64,000 nt of DNA from Varunaivibrio sulfuroxidans (GTDB lineage Bacteria; Pseudomonadota; Alphaproteobacteria; Rhodospirillales; Magnetovibrionaceae), in the NCBI RefSeq assembly GCF_029318635.1, contig NZ_CP119676.1:1487001-1551000 (forward strand). Direction: 5' to 3'. Positions 17,027 to 25,873 of the stretch are shown here, one piece after another. The position numbers were made by a program, and so were the translations under genes. The notes below the pieces were generated by a model. It saw only the letters and a program-made list of their open reading frames with translations. It made no database searches and was not told where the DNA came from. How positions within the stretch are numbered: the first letter of the stretch is position 1; each line of letters starts with the position of its first letter.

Positions 17027-18733
17027 ATGCACACAATTTCGCCCGAAGCGATCGTTAAGCGCTATCGCCGGGCCAAGGAACAACGGGCGACGTGGGAAGG
17101 ACATTGGCGCGAATGTTACGCCTATGCCCTGCCTCATCACGACGGTGGTCTACGTCCCGCCGCAGAAGGAGGACGAAAAAGCGACACCCTCTTCGACGCC
17201 ACCGCCGCCGATGCGGTCGATCAGTTGGCGGCCTCGCTGCTCGCCAACCTAACGCCGCCGTGGTCGCGCTGGGTCGGACTGAAACCCGGCCCCGAGGTCG
17301 GCGACGGCGAGCGCGATTTGATGATGGAAGGTATCGAACAGGCCTCGACGGCATTGCAAACGCACTTCGACCGTTCCAACTTCACCTTGGAGATGCACCA
17401 GTGTTTTCTCGATCTAATCACGGCGGGAACCGCCTCACTGTTGATGGAAGAGGCGCCGGTCGGCGATCCGGCGGCATTTACCTTTAGCGCCGTGCCGTTG
17501 AACCAGGTGGTTTTCGAGGAAAGTCCGTCGGGGCGCCTGGACACCACCTTCCGGCGCAGCGAGATGACCCTTGAGCAAATGCGCCAACGCTTCAAGAGCG
17601 CCGGTGTGGAAGAGGTGCTCTGCCGCCTGGAGGACGGCGGGCAGGAAAACCGAGATCGCAAATATGGGGTCGTCGAGGCGGTTATTCCCGATGCGCGGGG
17701 CTTTTCTTATTTCGTCGTCGCCGAGGGTTTGGACCAAGGAGCATCGTCGCGCGGTGGGCAAAAGGACGGCGGCGGCTTCCTCGCCACCGGGCATTTCGCC
17801 CGCTCGCCGTTTATCAATTTCAGGTGGCTCAAGGCGCCGGGTGAAATTTATGGGCGCTCGCCGGTGATGAAGGCCCTTCCCGACATCAAGACCGCCAACA
17901 AGGTGGTCGAACTGGTGCTTAAGAACGCCTCCATCGCAGTGACCGGAATCTGGCAAGCCGACGATGACGGGGTGCTGAACCCGGCGAACATCACGCTCGC
18001 CCCGGGCACCATCATCCCCAAGGCCGTCGGCTCGGCGGGATTGACCCCGCTCAGCGCACCCGGGCGTTTCGATATTTCGCAAATCGTGCTCGACGACATG
18101 CGTGGGCGCATCCGCCATGCTCTGCTGAGTGACCGCTTGGGACAGATCAACGCGCCGAAAATGTCGGCGACCGAGGTTTTGGAACGTTCGGCGGAAATGG
18201 CCAGGATTTTAGGGGCGACCTATGGACGCTTACAAACGGAGCTGCTTTCGCCGCTGGTTTCGCGAGGGGCCGCGATCTTGCGCCGCAGGGGGGTTTTGTC
18301 GAATTTTGTGATCGACGGGCGCTTCATCGACATCGAATACAAGTCTCCCCTAGCCCGACAACAGGCCCAAAGCGACGCCCAAAACACAATGCACTGGCTG
18401 GGCGCGGTGTCGGCCTTGGGGGCGGAGGGCATGGCCGTCGTCGATAGTCCCGCCGTGGCGCGCTGGTTGGCGCGCACGTTCGGCGTCCCCGACGCCCTGA
18501 TTAAACCGACGCAAAATGCCTTTGGCCCTGAACTTGACGCGAGCCTCGGCCTGGATGGCGCGCTGGGCCACCTAGGCGATCTCTTGGCCTCCGTGGAGGG
18601 GGGCGGCGCCCCCACTGTTTCCTCCGGCGCGGCAGCGGATGTCCGCCCGTCCGCCCCGACCGCCACACCCCCCGTTAACCACCGGGGGCATGACCGAAAC
18701 CATGGTCCAAACCGCGAAGGGGTTACGCCATGA
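17027..18733 (+). CDS. portal (head-to-tail connector) protein
   Basis: 568 residues. The sequence matches the T7 gp8-like head-tail connector family: the N-terminal RYRRAKEQRATWEGHWRECY and SDTLFDATAADAVDQLAASL regions, central NFRWLKAPGEIYGRSPVM, and a later DRLGQINAPKMSATEVLERS segment. Twelve copies would form the ring at one capsid vertex through which the terminase packages DNA and to which the tail attaches. The C-terminal about 60 residues are low-complexity. It overlaps the next gene by four bases. Confidence 0.92.
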   Translation: MHTISPEAIVKRYRRAKEQRATWEGHWRECYAYALPHHDGGLRPAAEGGRKSDTLFDATAADAVDQLAASLLANLTPPWSRWVGLKPGPEVGDGERDLMMEGIEQASTALQTHFDRSNFTLEMHQCFLDLITAGTASLLMEEAPVGDPAAFTFSAVPLNQVVFEESPSGRLDTTFRRSEMTLEQMRQRFKSAGVEEVLCRLEDGGQENRDRKYGVVEAVIPDARGFSYFVVAEGLDQGASSRGGQKDGGGFLATGHFARSPFINFRWLKAPGEIYGRSPVMKALPDIKTANKVVELVLKNASIAVTGIWQADDDGVLNPANITLAPGTIIPKAVGSAGLTPLSAPGRFDISQIVLDDMRGRIRHALLSDRLGQINAPKMSATEVLERSAEMARILGATYGRLQTELLSPLVSRGAAILRRRGVLSNFVIDGRFIDIEYKSPLARQQAQSDAQNTMHWLGAVSALGAEGMAVVDSPAVARWLARTFGVPDALIKPTQNAFGPELDASLGLDGALGHLGDLLASVEGGGAPTVSSGAAADVRPSAPTATPPVNHRGHDRNHGPNREGVTP

Positions 18734-19023
18734 CAAAGAAAGAGGAGACCGGTTGGGCCTGGTTCGCGACCACAGCCCAAGACGCGGACACGCCGCCCTT
18801 CGGCGATGACGCGTACGGGAAATGCCGGGACGAAACGGCAAAGGCTTTCGCCCGTTGTTTGAGCACTCCCGATGGTGAAAAAGTGATGGCGCACCTGAGC
18901 GCCGTCACGCTCGACCGCGCGCTGTCCCCCCTAGCCGCCGACAGCGTCCTGCGCCACCTGGAAGGACAGCGTCAGTTGGTCGCGCACATCAAAGCCCTGA
19001 TGCGCCGGGGACGGGGATTGTGA
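18730..19023 (+). CDS. small phage protein, Bbp19-like
   Basis: 97 residues. The pattern AKAFARCLSTPDGEKVMAHL followed by LRHLEGQRQLVAHI resembles Bbp19-type proteins found between portal and scaffold genes of podovirus-like phages. Function unknown. The ATGA overlap with portal shows coupling. Confidence 0.65.
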   Translation: MTKKEETGWAWFATTAQDADTPPFGDDAYGKCRDETAKAFARCLSTPDGEKVMAHLSAVTLDRALSPLAADSVLRHLEGQRQLVAHIKALMRRGRGL

Positions 19024-19097
19024 TCGCCCGGGCGGGCCCACCGTTACGGCGCAAGATGGGGCGCGCATGAACGCAAAGACAGAGAAGGAAGAATAAC

Positions 19098-19823
19098 ATG
19101 ACGATCGATACCGCAAGTTCGGAAGCGACGACGATGGCAAATGAAGGGCCGGATAGCGGCACGTCCCCCTTCGATGGTGGCGGGGTGGCGACGCGCCCCG
19201 AAGGATTGCCGGAAAAATTTTGGGACGACACGACAGGCGCGGTGCGCACCGACGCCCTGATCAAATCCTATGGCGAACTGGAAAAGCGCTTCGGCGGCGG
19301 CGATCGCGGAGATATGCCGCAAAGCGCCGACGCATACGCCCTGAAGGTTCCTGAAATTCTAGGCGATGCCGATCCCGAAGTGAATACGAGACTCTATGAA
19401 GCGGGTTTCAGCCGCGAGCAAGCGCAACTGGTTTATGATTTGGCCTCGGAAAAACTGATGCCGCTGGTCGCCGAAATGACGGGGGAGGTCGGCGCGCAGG
19501 CGCAATTGGAAAAATTACATACCCATTTCGGCGGCGCGGATAAATGGGGTGAGACCGCCCGCCAGATCGGCCAATGGGGGAAACAGCACTTGTCGGAGGA
19601 CGTCTATGAGGCGCTTGCCGGATCCTACGACGGCGTGTTGGCGATGCATGCCCTAATGGAGAAAAGCGAGCCGGGCCTGCTGTCCGGCGGAGCGAGCGGC
19701 GACGGCGTGAGCGGCGAGGACGATCTGCGCACCATGATGCGCGATCCTCGCTATTGGCGCGATCGCGATCCGGCGTACGTGCGCCGCATCAAGGCGGGCT
19801 ACAAGGCGCTCTATCCCGAATGA
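19098..19823 (+). CDS. capsid assembly scaffolding protein
   Basis: 241 residues, acidic, with a disordered N-terminus, then PEGLPEKFWDD and DALIKSYGELEKRFG, a signature of T7 gp9-like scaffolds, and a mostly helical, alanine-rich middle. Its place between portal and capsid is the usual one. It would act inside the procapsid and leave before packaging. A purine-rich GAAGGAAG site precedes the ATG. Confidence 0.85.
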   Translation: MTIDTASSEATTMANEGPDSGTSPFDGGGVATRPEGLPEKFWDDTTGAVRTDALIKSYGELEKRFGGGDRGDMPQSADAYALKVPEILGDADPEVNTRLYEAGFSREQAQLVYDLASEKLMPLVAEMTGEVGAQAQLEKLHTHFGGADKWGETARQIGQWGKQHLSEDVYEALAGSYDGVLAMHALMEKSEPGLLSGGASGDGVSGEDDLRTMMRDPRYWRDRDPAYVRRIKAGYKALYPE

Positions 19824-20112
19824 GGCGCGCGCACCGCGGCGCATTCCGGCCGATGGGATCTTCCGGACACGTCGCAATTTTAAACCCATCATTCCAGAAT
19901 TTAGGTCCATCTCGGCTCCATACATAAAGGGGGGGCCGGATCTATGGCCCGAGGGCTTCGCCCCAACCCGACACCACACCGGACAACCTTGACGCCCGCG
20001 TCGCTCCGACGCGCCCGACCTCAAGGCCCGACACCATCAGCGCCCGGCCCGGCGGCCCGTCCACAACCGGGGTTCGCGCCATTCAACAAAAACCCTAAAC
20101 AGGAGATAGCGT
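19824..20112 (+). other. gap between scaffold and capsid genes
   Basis: 289 bases with no convincing gene in an otherwise tightly packed cluster. A frame from 19944 runs into the capsid gene in another phase and is proline/arginine-rich, so it is taken as a shadow. An AGGAG capsid ribosome site lies at 20100-20104. The space could hold a capsid promoter, but none was recognised. Confidence 0.5.
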
Positions 20113-20931
20113 ATGTCGACATCCGTCGAACACTCGTTCATCCGCCATTTTCAGGCGGAAGTGCATCTGCAATATCAGCAGATGGGATCGAAATTGCGCA
20201 ACACCGTGCGCACCAAGGACAACATCGTCGGCTCGTCCACCACTTTTCAGAAGGTCGGCAAAGGCACGGCCAGCACCAAGGCGCGGCACGGCAAAGTGCC
20301 GGTGATGAACGTCGATCACACCCCGCTGGAGGTTCCCCTTTACGACTATTACGCCGGCGACTGGGTGGACAAGCTCGACGAGTTAAAGACCAACATCGAC
20401 GAACAGCAGGTGGTGACCCGGGCCGGGGCCTATGCCCTGGGCCGTAAAACCGATGAATTGATCGTCGCCGAGCTGGACAAATCGACCAACTATTCGGGCA
20501 CCGGGGCCGATGGTTTGACCAAGGCCAAGGTCCTGACCGCTTTCGAAATGCTGGGCGACGCCGACGTCCCCGACGACGGTGAACGGTATGCCGTGATCGG
20601 CTGGAAGCAATGGTCGGAACTGCTCGGTATCCCGGAATTCGCCAATGCCGATTACATCGGCCCCGACGAACTGCCGTGGAAAGGCACTCAGGCCAAACGC
20701 TGGCTGGGGGCGTTGTGGATGCCTCACTCCGGCCTGACCAAAACCGGCGCCGTGCGCTACTGCTACTGGTACCACAAGACCGCAGTGGGTCACGCCGTCG
20801 GCTCCGACGTCACATCGGACATCACCTGGCACGGCGACCGCGCCGCGCACTTCATCAACAACGCAATGAGTCAAGGCGCCGGACTTATTGATGCGTCGGG
20901 CGTGATCTCGATGCGTTGCCTCGAAGCGTAA
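20113..20931 (+). CDS. major capsid protein
   Basis: 272 residues. The N-terminus (SVEHSFIRHFQAEVHLQYQQ), the RTKDNIVGSSTTFQKVGKG stretch and the conserved DYYAGDWVDKLDELKTNIDE region match a podovirus HK97-fold capsid family. AVIGWKQWSELL and FINNAMSQGAGLID follow in order. Length is normal, with no sign of truncation. An AGGAG site precedes the ATG. Confidence 0.9.
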   Translation: MSTSVEHSFIRHFQAEVHLQYQQMGSKLRNTVRTKDNIVGSSTTFQKVGKGTASTKARHGKVPVMNVDHTPLEVPLYDYYAGDWVDKLDELKTNIDEQQVVTRAGAYALGRKTDELIVAELDKSTNYSGTGADGLTKAKVLTAFEMLGDADVPDDGERYAVIGWKQWSELLGIPEFANADYIGPDELPWKGTQAKRWLGALWMPHSGLTKTGAVRYCYWYHKTAVGHAVGSDVTSDITWHGDRAAHFINNAMSQGAGLIDASGVISMRCLEA

Positions 20932-20943
20932 GGAAGGAAAACG

Positions 20944-21213
20944 ATGGCTTATCTATCAAAAAATCTCAGTGTACTGGCCTACGCCAACGGTTTCACGCTG
21001 TGGCACTACACCACCGCCGACGTGTCCACCGACGTCGATACGACGGGATATTTCAATACCGCCGCCGATATGCTGCGCCTTGGCGACATCATCATGGCCA
21101 ACACCAACACCGCGGTAAGCCCCGCGGCGGGCCTGTTCGTCGTACGCCAGAACGCGGCGGGCGTGGTTGACGTCACCGATATGACGGCGATCGGCACCGC
21201 CAACCTGGACTAA
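20944..21213 (+). CDS. small virion protein after the capsid gene
   Basis: 89 residues: MAYLSKNLSVLAYANGFTLWHYTTADV, then a compact beta-rich segment. A short gene of this kind often follows the capsid gene in podovirus-like clusters and may be a head decoration or minor head protein; this is inferred only from position. Ribosome site AAGGAAGG. Confidence 0.7.
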   Translation: MAYLSKNLSVLAYANGFTLWHYTTADVSTDVDTTGYFNTAADMLRLGDIIMANTNTAVSPAAGLFVVRQNAAGVVDVTDMTAIGTANLD

Positions 21214-21305
21214 GGGCGGGTCGATGGTGGGATCGCCGGGGCCTCTATTTCCCCTCGGCGATCCCGATTTTTTGAACAACTCCATGAAGATAAGGGAGAG
21301 ACGCA

Positions 21306-21875
21306 ATGGCGTTCAGTTCGATTGCGCTGTGTTCGCGCGCGTTGCTGAAGTTGGGGGCGAACACCATCGCCTCGTTCGATGAAGGCACGGTGGAAGCCGA
21401 GATCGCCGGAAATTTATATCAGCCGGTCAGAGACGGCTTGCTGTCGGCGTATCCCTGGAGCTTCGCCACCGGTCAGGTCACCCTGGCGCGCCTCAACGCG
21501 CAACCCATCGCCGATTTCGCTTACGCCTATCAGCTTCCGGCCGATTTCGTGCGGGTGTTGTCCGCCGGGTCCGGCGGTCGAGGACGGGGGGTGAGCTACC
21601 GCATCAGCGAACGCAGACTGCACACCGACGCCCAGGAGGTGGTGCTCACCTATTTGTTCCGTCCCGCGGAAAGTGAATTTCCGCCCTTTTTCAATCTCGC
21701 CCTAATCGCGCGCCTAGCCGCGGAATTTTGCATCCCCCTAACGGAAAGCACGTCGCGCTCACAGGCGTTGTTCAGCTTGGCCGATCGAGAATTTCGCCAC
21801 GCAAAAACCGTCGATTCGCAACAGGACATGCCGGGGCGGATCGAAGATTTTTCCTTGATAGAGGTACGCAACTGA
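21306..21875 (+). CDS. tail tubular protein A (gatekeeper)
   Basis: 189 residues resembling T7 gp11: ALCSRALLKLGANTIASFDEGTVEAEIA, then YPWSFATGQVTLARL and FAYAYQLPADFVRVL, and a C-terminal helical repeat region. It would bind the portal and form the upper tail. The stop codon overlaps the tail tube B start (TGATG). Confidence 0.92.
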   Translation: MAFSSIALCSRALLKLGANTIASFDEGTVEAEIAGNLYQPVRDGLLSAYPWSFATGQVTLARLNAQPIADFAYAYQLPADFVRVLSAGSGGRGRGVSYRISERRLHTDAQEVVLTYLFRPAESEFPPFFNLALIARLAAEFCIPLTESTSRSQALFSLADREFRHAKTVDSQQDMPGRIEDFSLIEVRN

Positions 21876-23776
21876 TGTCCCTGATCACGGTTCAAAAAAC
21901 GAGCTTCGCTTCGGGCGAATTGTCGCCGCACCTGTTGGGGCGCGGAGATTTAAGCGCCTATGACAACGGCGCGATGAAACTGCGCAATGTTTTCATTCAC
22001 CCCACCGGCGGACTGACGCGCCGTTCCGGGCTACGGCATGTGGCGACGGCGCGCGGCAATGGCCGTCTGGTCGCCTTCGAATTCAATGTCGCGCAAATTT
22101 ATCTGTTCGTCTTCAGCGACGGTTTTGTCGAGATTTATCACGGCGACGTCAAGGAAACCGAACTGGCGACCCCCTGGACGGCGGCCCAGATCGCCGAACT
22201 GAACTGGGTGCAAAGCGCCGACACGATGCTGGTCGTCCATCCCGACGTTCCGCCCAAGAAAATCGTGCGCTCGGGAGCCGGCGTCTGGGCGCTGGAAGAC
22301 TGGGTATACGTCGAAAAGGCGGGGCGGCGTTTCGTTCCTCACCATAAATTCACCGATGGGACGATAACCCTTCAGGCCAGCGCCACCACCGGAACGATCA
22401 CCGTTACCGCCTCGGCGGCGGTCTTTCAAGCCGGTCACGTCGGTTGTCGCTTTCGCCTGCAGGACAAGGATATTGAAATTACATCCGTGTCCTCGGCGAC
22501 TTCGGCCCAGGCGTCGGTCAAGGAAACCCTGGTGTCCATCGCACCCAGCGAAGATTGGGAAGAGCAGGCCTTTTCCACCGTGCGAGGATGGCCACGAAGT
22601 GTCTGCTTTCATCAAGACAGAATGGTGATTGGCGGATCACGCGACGAACCCAATCGCCTATGGATGTCGAAATCGTCCGATATTCTCAATTTCGATCTGG
22701 GAACCGGTCTGGACGACGAGGCCATCGAATTTGCGATCCTATCCGATCAGATCAACGCCATCCGCGCCGTCTTTTCAGGACGTCATTTGCAGATATTCAC
22801 CTCGGGAGCGGAATGGATGGTTTCCGGCGAGCCGCTAACGCCGAGCAGCGTTCAGATCAAGCGCCAAACGCGGGTCGGCTCTCTCACCGACCGAACGGTC
22901 CCACCGCGCGACGTCGATGGCGCGACCCTATTCTCCTCGCGCAGCGGCCATGAACTGCGCGAATTTTTGTTCACCGATGTCGAACAGGCCTATCAGGCGG
23001 TGGACCTCGCCTTGCTCGCCCGGCACCTGATCAATGCGCCACGGGACCAGGACTTCGACAAGAAGCGGCGGCTGTTCCACCAGGTGATGGGCGACGGCAC
23101 GATCGCGACGGTGACCGTTTACCGCGCCGAAAAAGTGACGGCCTGGAGCGCCCAGCAGACCCAGGGCGCGTTTAGGTCGATCGCGGTGGTGGGGGATCAA
23201 ACCTACGTTTTGGTTCTCCGCGGCGCCCAATACAATATCGAAGCCTTCGACGAAACCCTGAATGTGGACGGCGGGGTGTCGATGTCGGCGGCCGCGCCCC
23301 AGGATGTCTGGTCGGGGTTATCGCATCTGGACGGGATGTCGGTGAAGGTCTTCGCCGACGATACCGTCCATGCAGATGCGCTCGTCAGCGCGGGACAGAT
23401 TACGCTGTCTTACCCCGCCAGCACGGTGGTCGCCGGATTGGGGTATGCCCATGTGATCGAGCCGATGCCACCGTCGGTCGCAACTCAGCGAGGGGGCGTT
23501 CAGGGCGGTAAGGTGCGCCCAATCTCGGTTACCTTCCGCCTGGAGAATACCGGCGCCCTGTATCTGGATACCGGAAAGGGGCTCGCGGAAATTCCCTTCA
23601 AGCGCTTTGGCCAAACATACCTGGATGCGCCGATCGTCCTTTATACCGGCGATAAGACGGTGCGCGCCCTAGGCTGGCGACGCAACGGCATCGCCCCATT
23701 GTGGCGGATCGAACAGGACACCCCACTGCCCTTCACCCTACTTTCGGTCACCACCGAAATGAATATCAACGCCTAG
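21875..23776 (+). CDS. tail tubular protein B (nozzle)
   Basis: 633 residues, mostly beta structure, resembling T7 gp12-like nozzle proteins: the N-terminal TSFASGELSPHLLGRGDLSAY and GLTRRSGLRHVA, and the WPRSVCFHQDRMVIGGSRD motif near the middle are typical. The ATG at 21875 overlaps the previous stop. Its own stop codon TAG is shared with the inverted-repeat element that follows. Confidence 0.92.
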   Translation: MSLITVQKTSFASGELSPHLLGRGDLSAYDNGAMKLRNVFIHPTGGLTRRSGLRHVATARGNGRLVAFEFNVAQIYLFVFSDGFVEIYHGDVKETELATPWTAAQIAELNWVQSADTMLVVHPDVPPKKIVRSGAGVWALEDWVYVEKAGRRFVPHHKFTDGTITLQASATTGTITVTASAAVFQAGHVGCRFRLQDKDIEITSVSSATSAQASVKETLVSIAPSEDWEEQAFSTVRGWPRSVCFHQDRMVIGGSRDEPNRLWMSKSSDILNFDLGTGLDDEAIEFAILSDQINAIRAVFSGRHLQIFTSGAEWMVSGEPLTPSSVQIKRQTRVGSLTDRTVPPRDVDGATLFSSRSGHELREFLFTDVEQAYQAVDLALLARHLINAPRDQDFDKKRRLFHQVMGDGTIATVTVYRAEKVTAWSAQQTQGAFRSIAVVGDQTYVLVLRGAQYNIEAFDETLNVDGGVSMSAAAPQDVWSGLSHLDGMSVKVFADDTVHADALVSAGQITLSYPASTVVAGLGYAHVIEPMPPSVATQRGGVQGGKVRPISVTFRLENTGALYLDTGKGLAEIPFKRFGQTYLDAPIVLYTGDKTVRALGWRRNGIAPLWRIEQDTPLPFTLLSVTTEMNINA

Positions 23777-23938
23777 GGTCAGGACCTCTTCATCTGGTGC
23801 GTCTGGTTTGTGAAAAATGTCACAGGCCTAGGAGAAGACTTGCCGGAAGTGCCGTTCACTTTCAAAAGTCTTCGACGACGTTCCTGGGGCATTTTTCACA
23901 AATTCCTGCAGGACGGGATGAAGAGGTCCTGACCCTAG
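23773..23938. mobile_element. 166-bp MITE-like inverted-repeat element
   Basis: Perfect 22-base terminal inverted repeats (23773-23794 and 23917-23938), inner inverted repeats TTTGTGAAAAATG (23807-23819) and its complement (23890-23902), and GAAGACTT/AAGTCTTC nearer the centre. The whole can fold into one long imperfect hairpin. The ends read TA-GGGTCAGGACC and its mirror, so a TA target duplication is likely. It carries no gene. A related copy follows ahcY. Confidence 0.8.
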
Positions 23939-23988
23939 TTCCGAATATTTTCGGCCCGGAAATAAAGCAGAAATAAAGGAGACGACCC

Positions 23989-24429
23989 ATGGCGGCTTTT
24001 GCGACGGCTTTGCCGATCATCTTATCGGGAGCAAACATGCTTCTCGACGCCAATCAACAAAATAAACAACGCAAACTACAAAACGCCCAGAGCCGGGCGC
24101 AAGAAGCCCTTCAGGCGCAACAGCAGGCCGACGCGCGAAAAAGATTTGACGCCCAGAATAAAGAAAACCTGAGCCGCGCCCTGGCGGCGCGGCGGGCCAG
24201 CGCCGCCGCGCGCGGCATGGGCGGCGTGGGCGGCTCGGCGGACGCCGTCATGAACGGCTTGATCAGCGAAAGCGAGAAACAGCGCCGCAATTTCCTGACC
24301 GACCAGAGTTTCGCGCGTAATTCCCTGCTCGGCCAGAACGCCTTTCAAAGAAAGAAAAACCTGCTCGATCAGCAAACGTCGTTTCTGGACGCCGGATTGG
24401 GTTTCGCAAAAAAGCAATGGGGAGGGTAA
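23989..24429 (+). CDS. putative internal virion (ejection-like) protein
   Basis: 146 residues. A hydrophobic N-terminus (AAFATALPIILSGANMLL) is followed by a long Gln/Lys/Ala-rich coiled-coil region and a glycine patch (RGMGGVGGS). Short proteins of this form lie between the tail tube and fibre genes in podovirus-like clusters and are often annotated as internal virion proteins. No large gp15/gp16-type ejection proteins are seen. Confidence 0.6.
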   Translation: MAAFATALPIILSGANMLLDANQQNKQRKLQNAQSRAQEALQAQQQADARKRFDAQNKENLSRALAARRASAAARGMGGVGGSADAVMNGLISESEKQRRNFLTDQSFARNSLLGQNAFQRKKNLLDQQTSFLDAGLGFAKKQWGG

Positions 24430-24508
24430 GGCTCGTAAGGGATTCTCATTTGGCGAAAACAAAACCAAACGGAGGATGCGGGCATCCCCCCTGTAGAGGA
24501 GATGATCG

Positions 24509-25873
24509 GTGACGACACATATACGGATTAACGATATTTCGCCGCGTATTCAATACGTTGGCGACGGCGTGCAAACGCAGTTCACATTTCCCTTTCCGGT
24601 GTTCAACAACGGCGATCTGGCGGTTTATCTGGGCGGCGCGACGCAGGCCCTGAGCGTGGATTACACCGTCAGCGGCGCGGGCGCGGACACCGGGGGCGCC
24701 GTGACGTTCACCATCGCTCCCGGCAACGGCGCCTTGGTGACGCTGCGCCGCAATTTGTCCATTCATCGCACCAGCGATTTTCAACAAAGCGGCGAATTTC
24801 GCGCTAAAGTGATCAACGACGAGTTGGACTATCAAACCGCAGTACTTCAGGAATTATCCGAAATTCAGTCGCGCACGCCCCAGCGGGCGATGACGTCGTC
24901 GTCAACGGCCGACCTGACGCTTCCCGATCCCGCAGCCGGGGCCACATTGATGTGGAACGCGACGGCGAACGGCATCGCCAACGGCCCGGCGGCCGGTCAA
25001 ATCTCCGCCGCTCAGGCCAACGCCACGGCGGCGGCGGGCAGCGCCGCCAGCGCCGCAACGTCCGAAACCAACGCCGCCGCCAGCGCCGCCACCGCACTGG
25101 CGGCCACCGTGGGCAAGTACGACAGACACGTTCACATCGCCTTTGCCGATAGCCCCTACACCATCGCCGCGCCCACGGTTGACACCCTGATCACCGTCGA
25201 TACCACGGCGGGCGATGTCACCGTCAACCTGCCCGCCAGCGCCGGGGAGGCGGACAACCGCCTACTTGGAATCAACAAAAGCAGCGCCGTGAACACGGTC
25301 ACGATCACGCCAAATGGGACCGATACGGTCGGCGGACTGGCCTCGTTCGTGATGTTCGACGCCACGGAATGGTGCGATCTTTACCTCGATAAGTCGGCCG
25401 CCGACTGGCAGATGGGCAACCTGTCGTACACCGCGGCGGGGGCGGGACTGAGTAAGACCGGAAGCACGTTGTCGGTCGCTACCGGCGGGGTCGGCGTGGC
25501 CATGCTCGCCGCCCCGGCGCGACCTTACGACATCGGCTTCACGGCGGGTTTCGATAGCACGATGGCCCCGGACGTGCTGGCGGTGCGGGTTTACGGCGAG
25601 ATCGTCGCGGCGCGGGCGATGTCCTTGATCGGCGAGGTCGCCGCCATCGCGCTCGCCCCCACCGGTGCGGCGGCGGTCTTCGACGTCCTGCTCAACGGGG
25701 TTTCGGTTTACACCACCAAGCCACAATTCGCCGCCGCCACGACGCTAACACCGGGCGTGCTGGCGACAACTGCCGTCGCTGCGGGCGACCGCCTGACGTT
25801 CGCCTGCACCCAGACCGGCAACGCCGAGCCGGGACGCGGCGTCACTTTCACCATGCAAGGGGAGTTGGCGTGA
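24509..25873 (+). CDS. tail fibre protein with T7 gp17-like N-terminus
   Basis: 454 residues from a GTG with an AGAGGAG site upstream. The first about 110 residues (GDGVQTQFTFPFPVFNNGDLAVYL) match the virion-anchoring domain of T7-type fibres. A long Ala/Ser/Thr coiled segment (residues about 165-200) precedes a beta-rich C-terminal part, possibly trimeric. It overlaps the next fibre gene. Confidence 0.83.
   Translation: MTTHIRINDISPRIQYVGDGVQTQFTFPFPVFNNGDLAVYLGGATQALSVDYTVSGAGADTGGAVTFTIAPGNGALVTLRRNLSIHRTSDFQQSGEFRAKVINDELDYQTAVLQELSEIQSRTPQRAMTSSSTADLTLPDPAAGATLMWNATANGIANGPAAGQISAAQANATAAAGSAASAATSETNAAASAATALAATVGKYDRHVHIAFADSPYTIAAPTVDTLITVDTTAGDVTVNLPASAGEADNRLLGINKSSAVNTVTITPNGTDTVGGLASFVMFDATEWCDLYLDKSAADWQMGNLSYTAAGAGLSKTGSTLSVATGGVGVAMLAAPARPYDIGFTAGFDSTMAPDVLAVRVYGEIVAARAMSLIGEVAAIALAPTGAAAVFDVLLNGVSVYTTKPQFAAATTLTPGVLATTAVAAGDRLTFACTQTGNAEPGRGVTFTMQGELA

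Noticed and set aside
19944..20447. Frame overlapping the capsid gene start
   Set aside because: Pro/Arg-rich composition of a shadow and most of it lies in the capsid gene in another phase.
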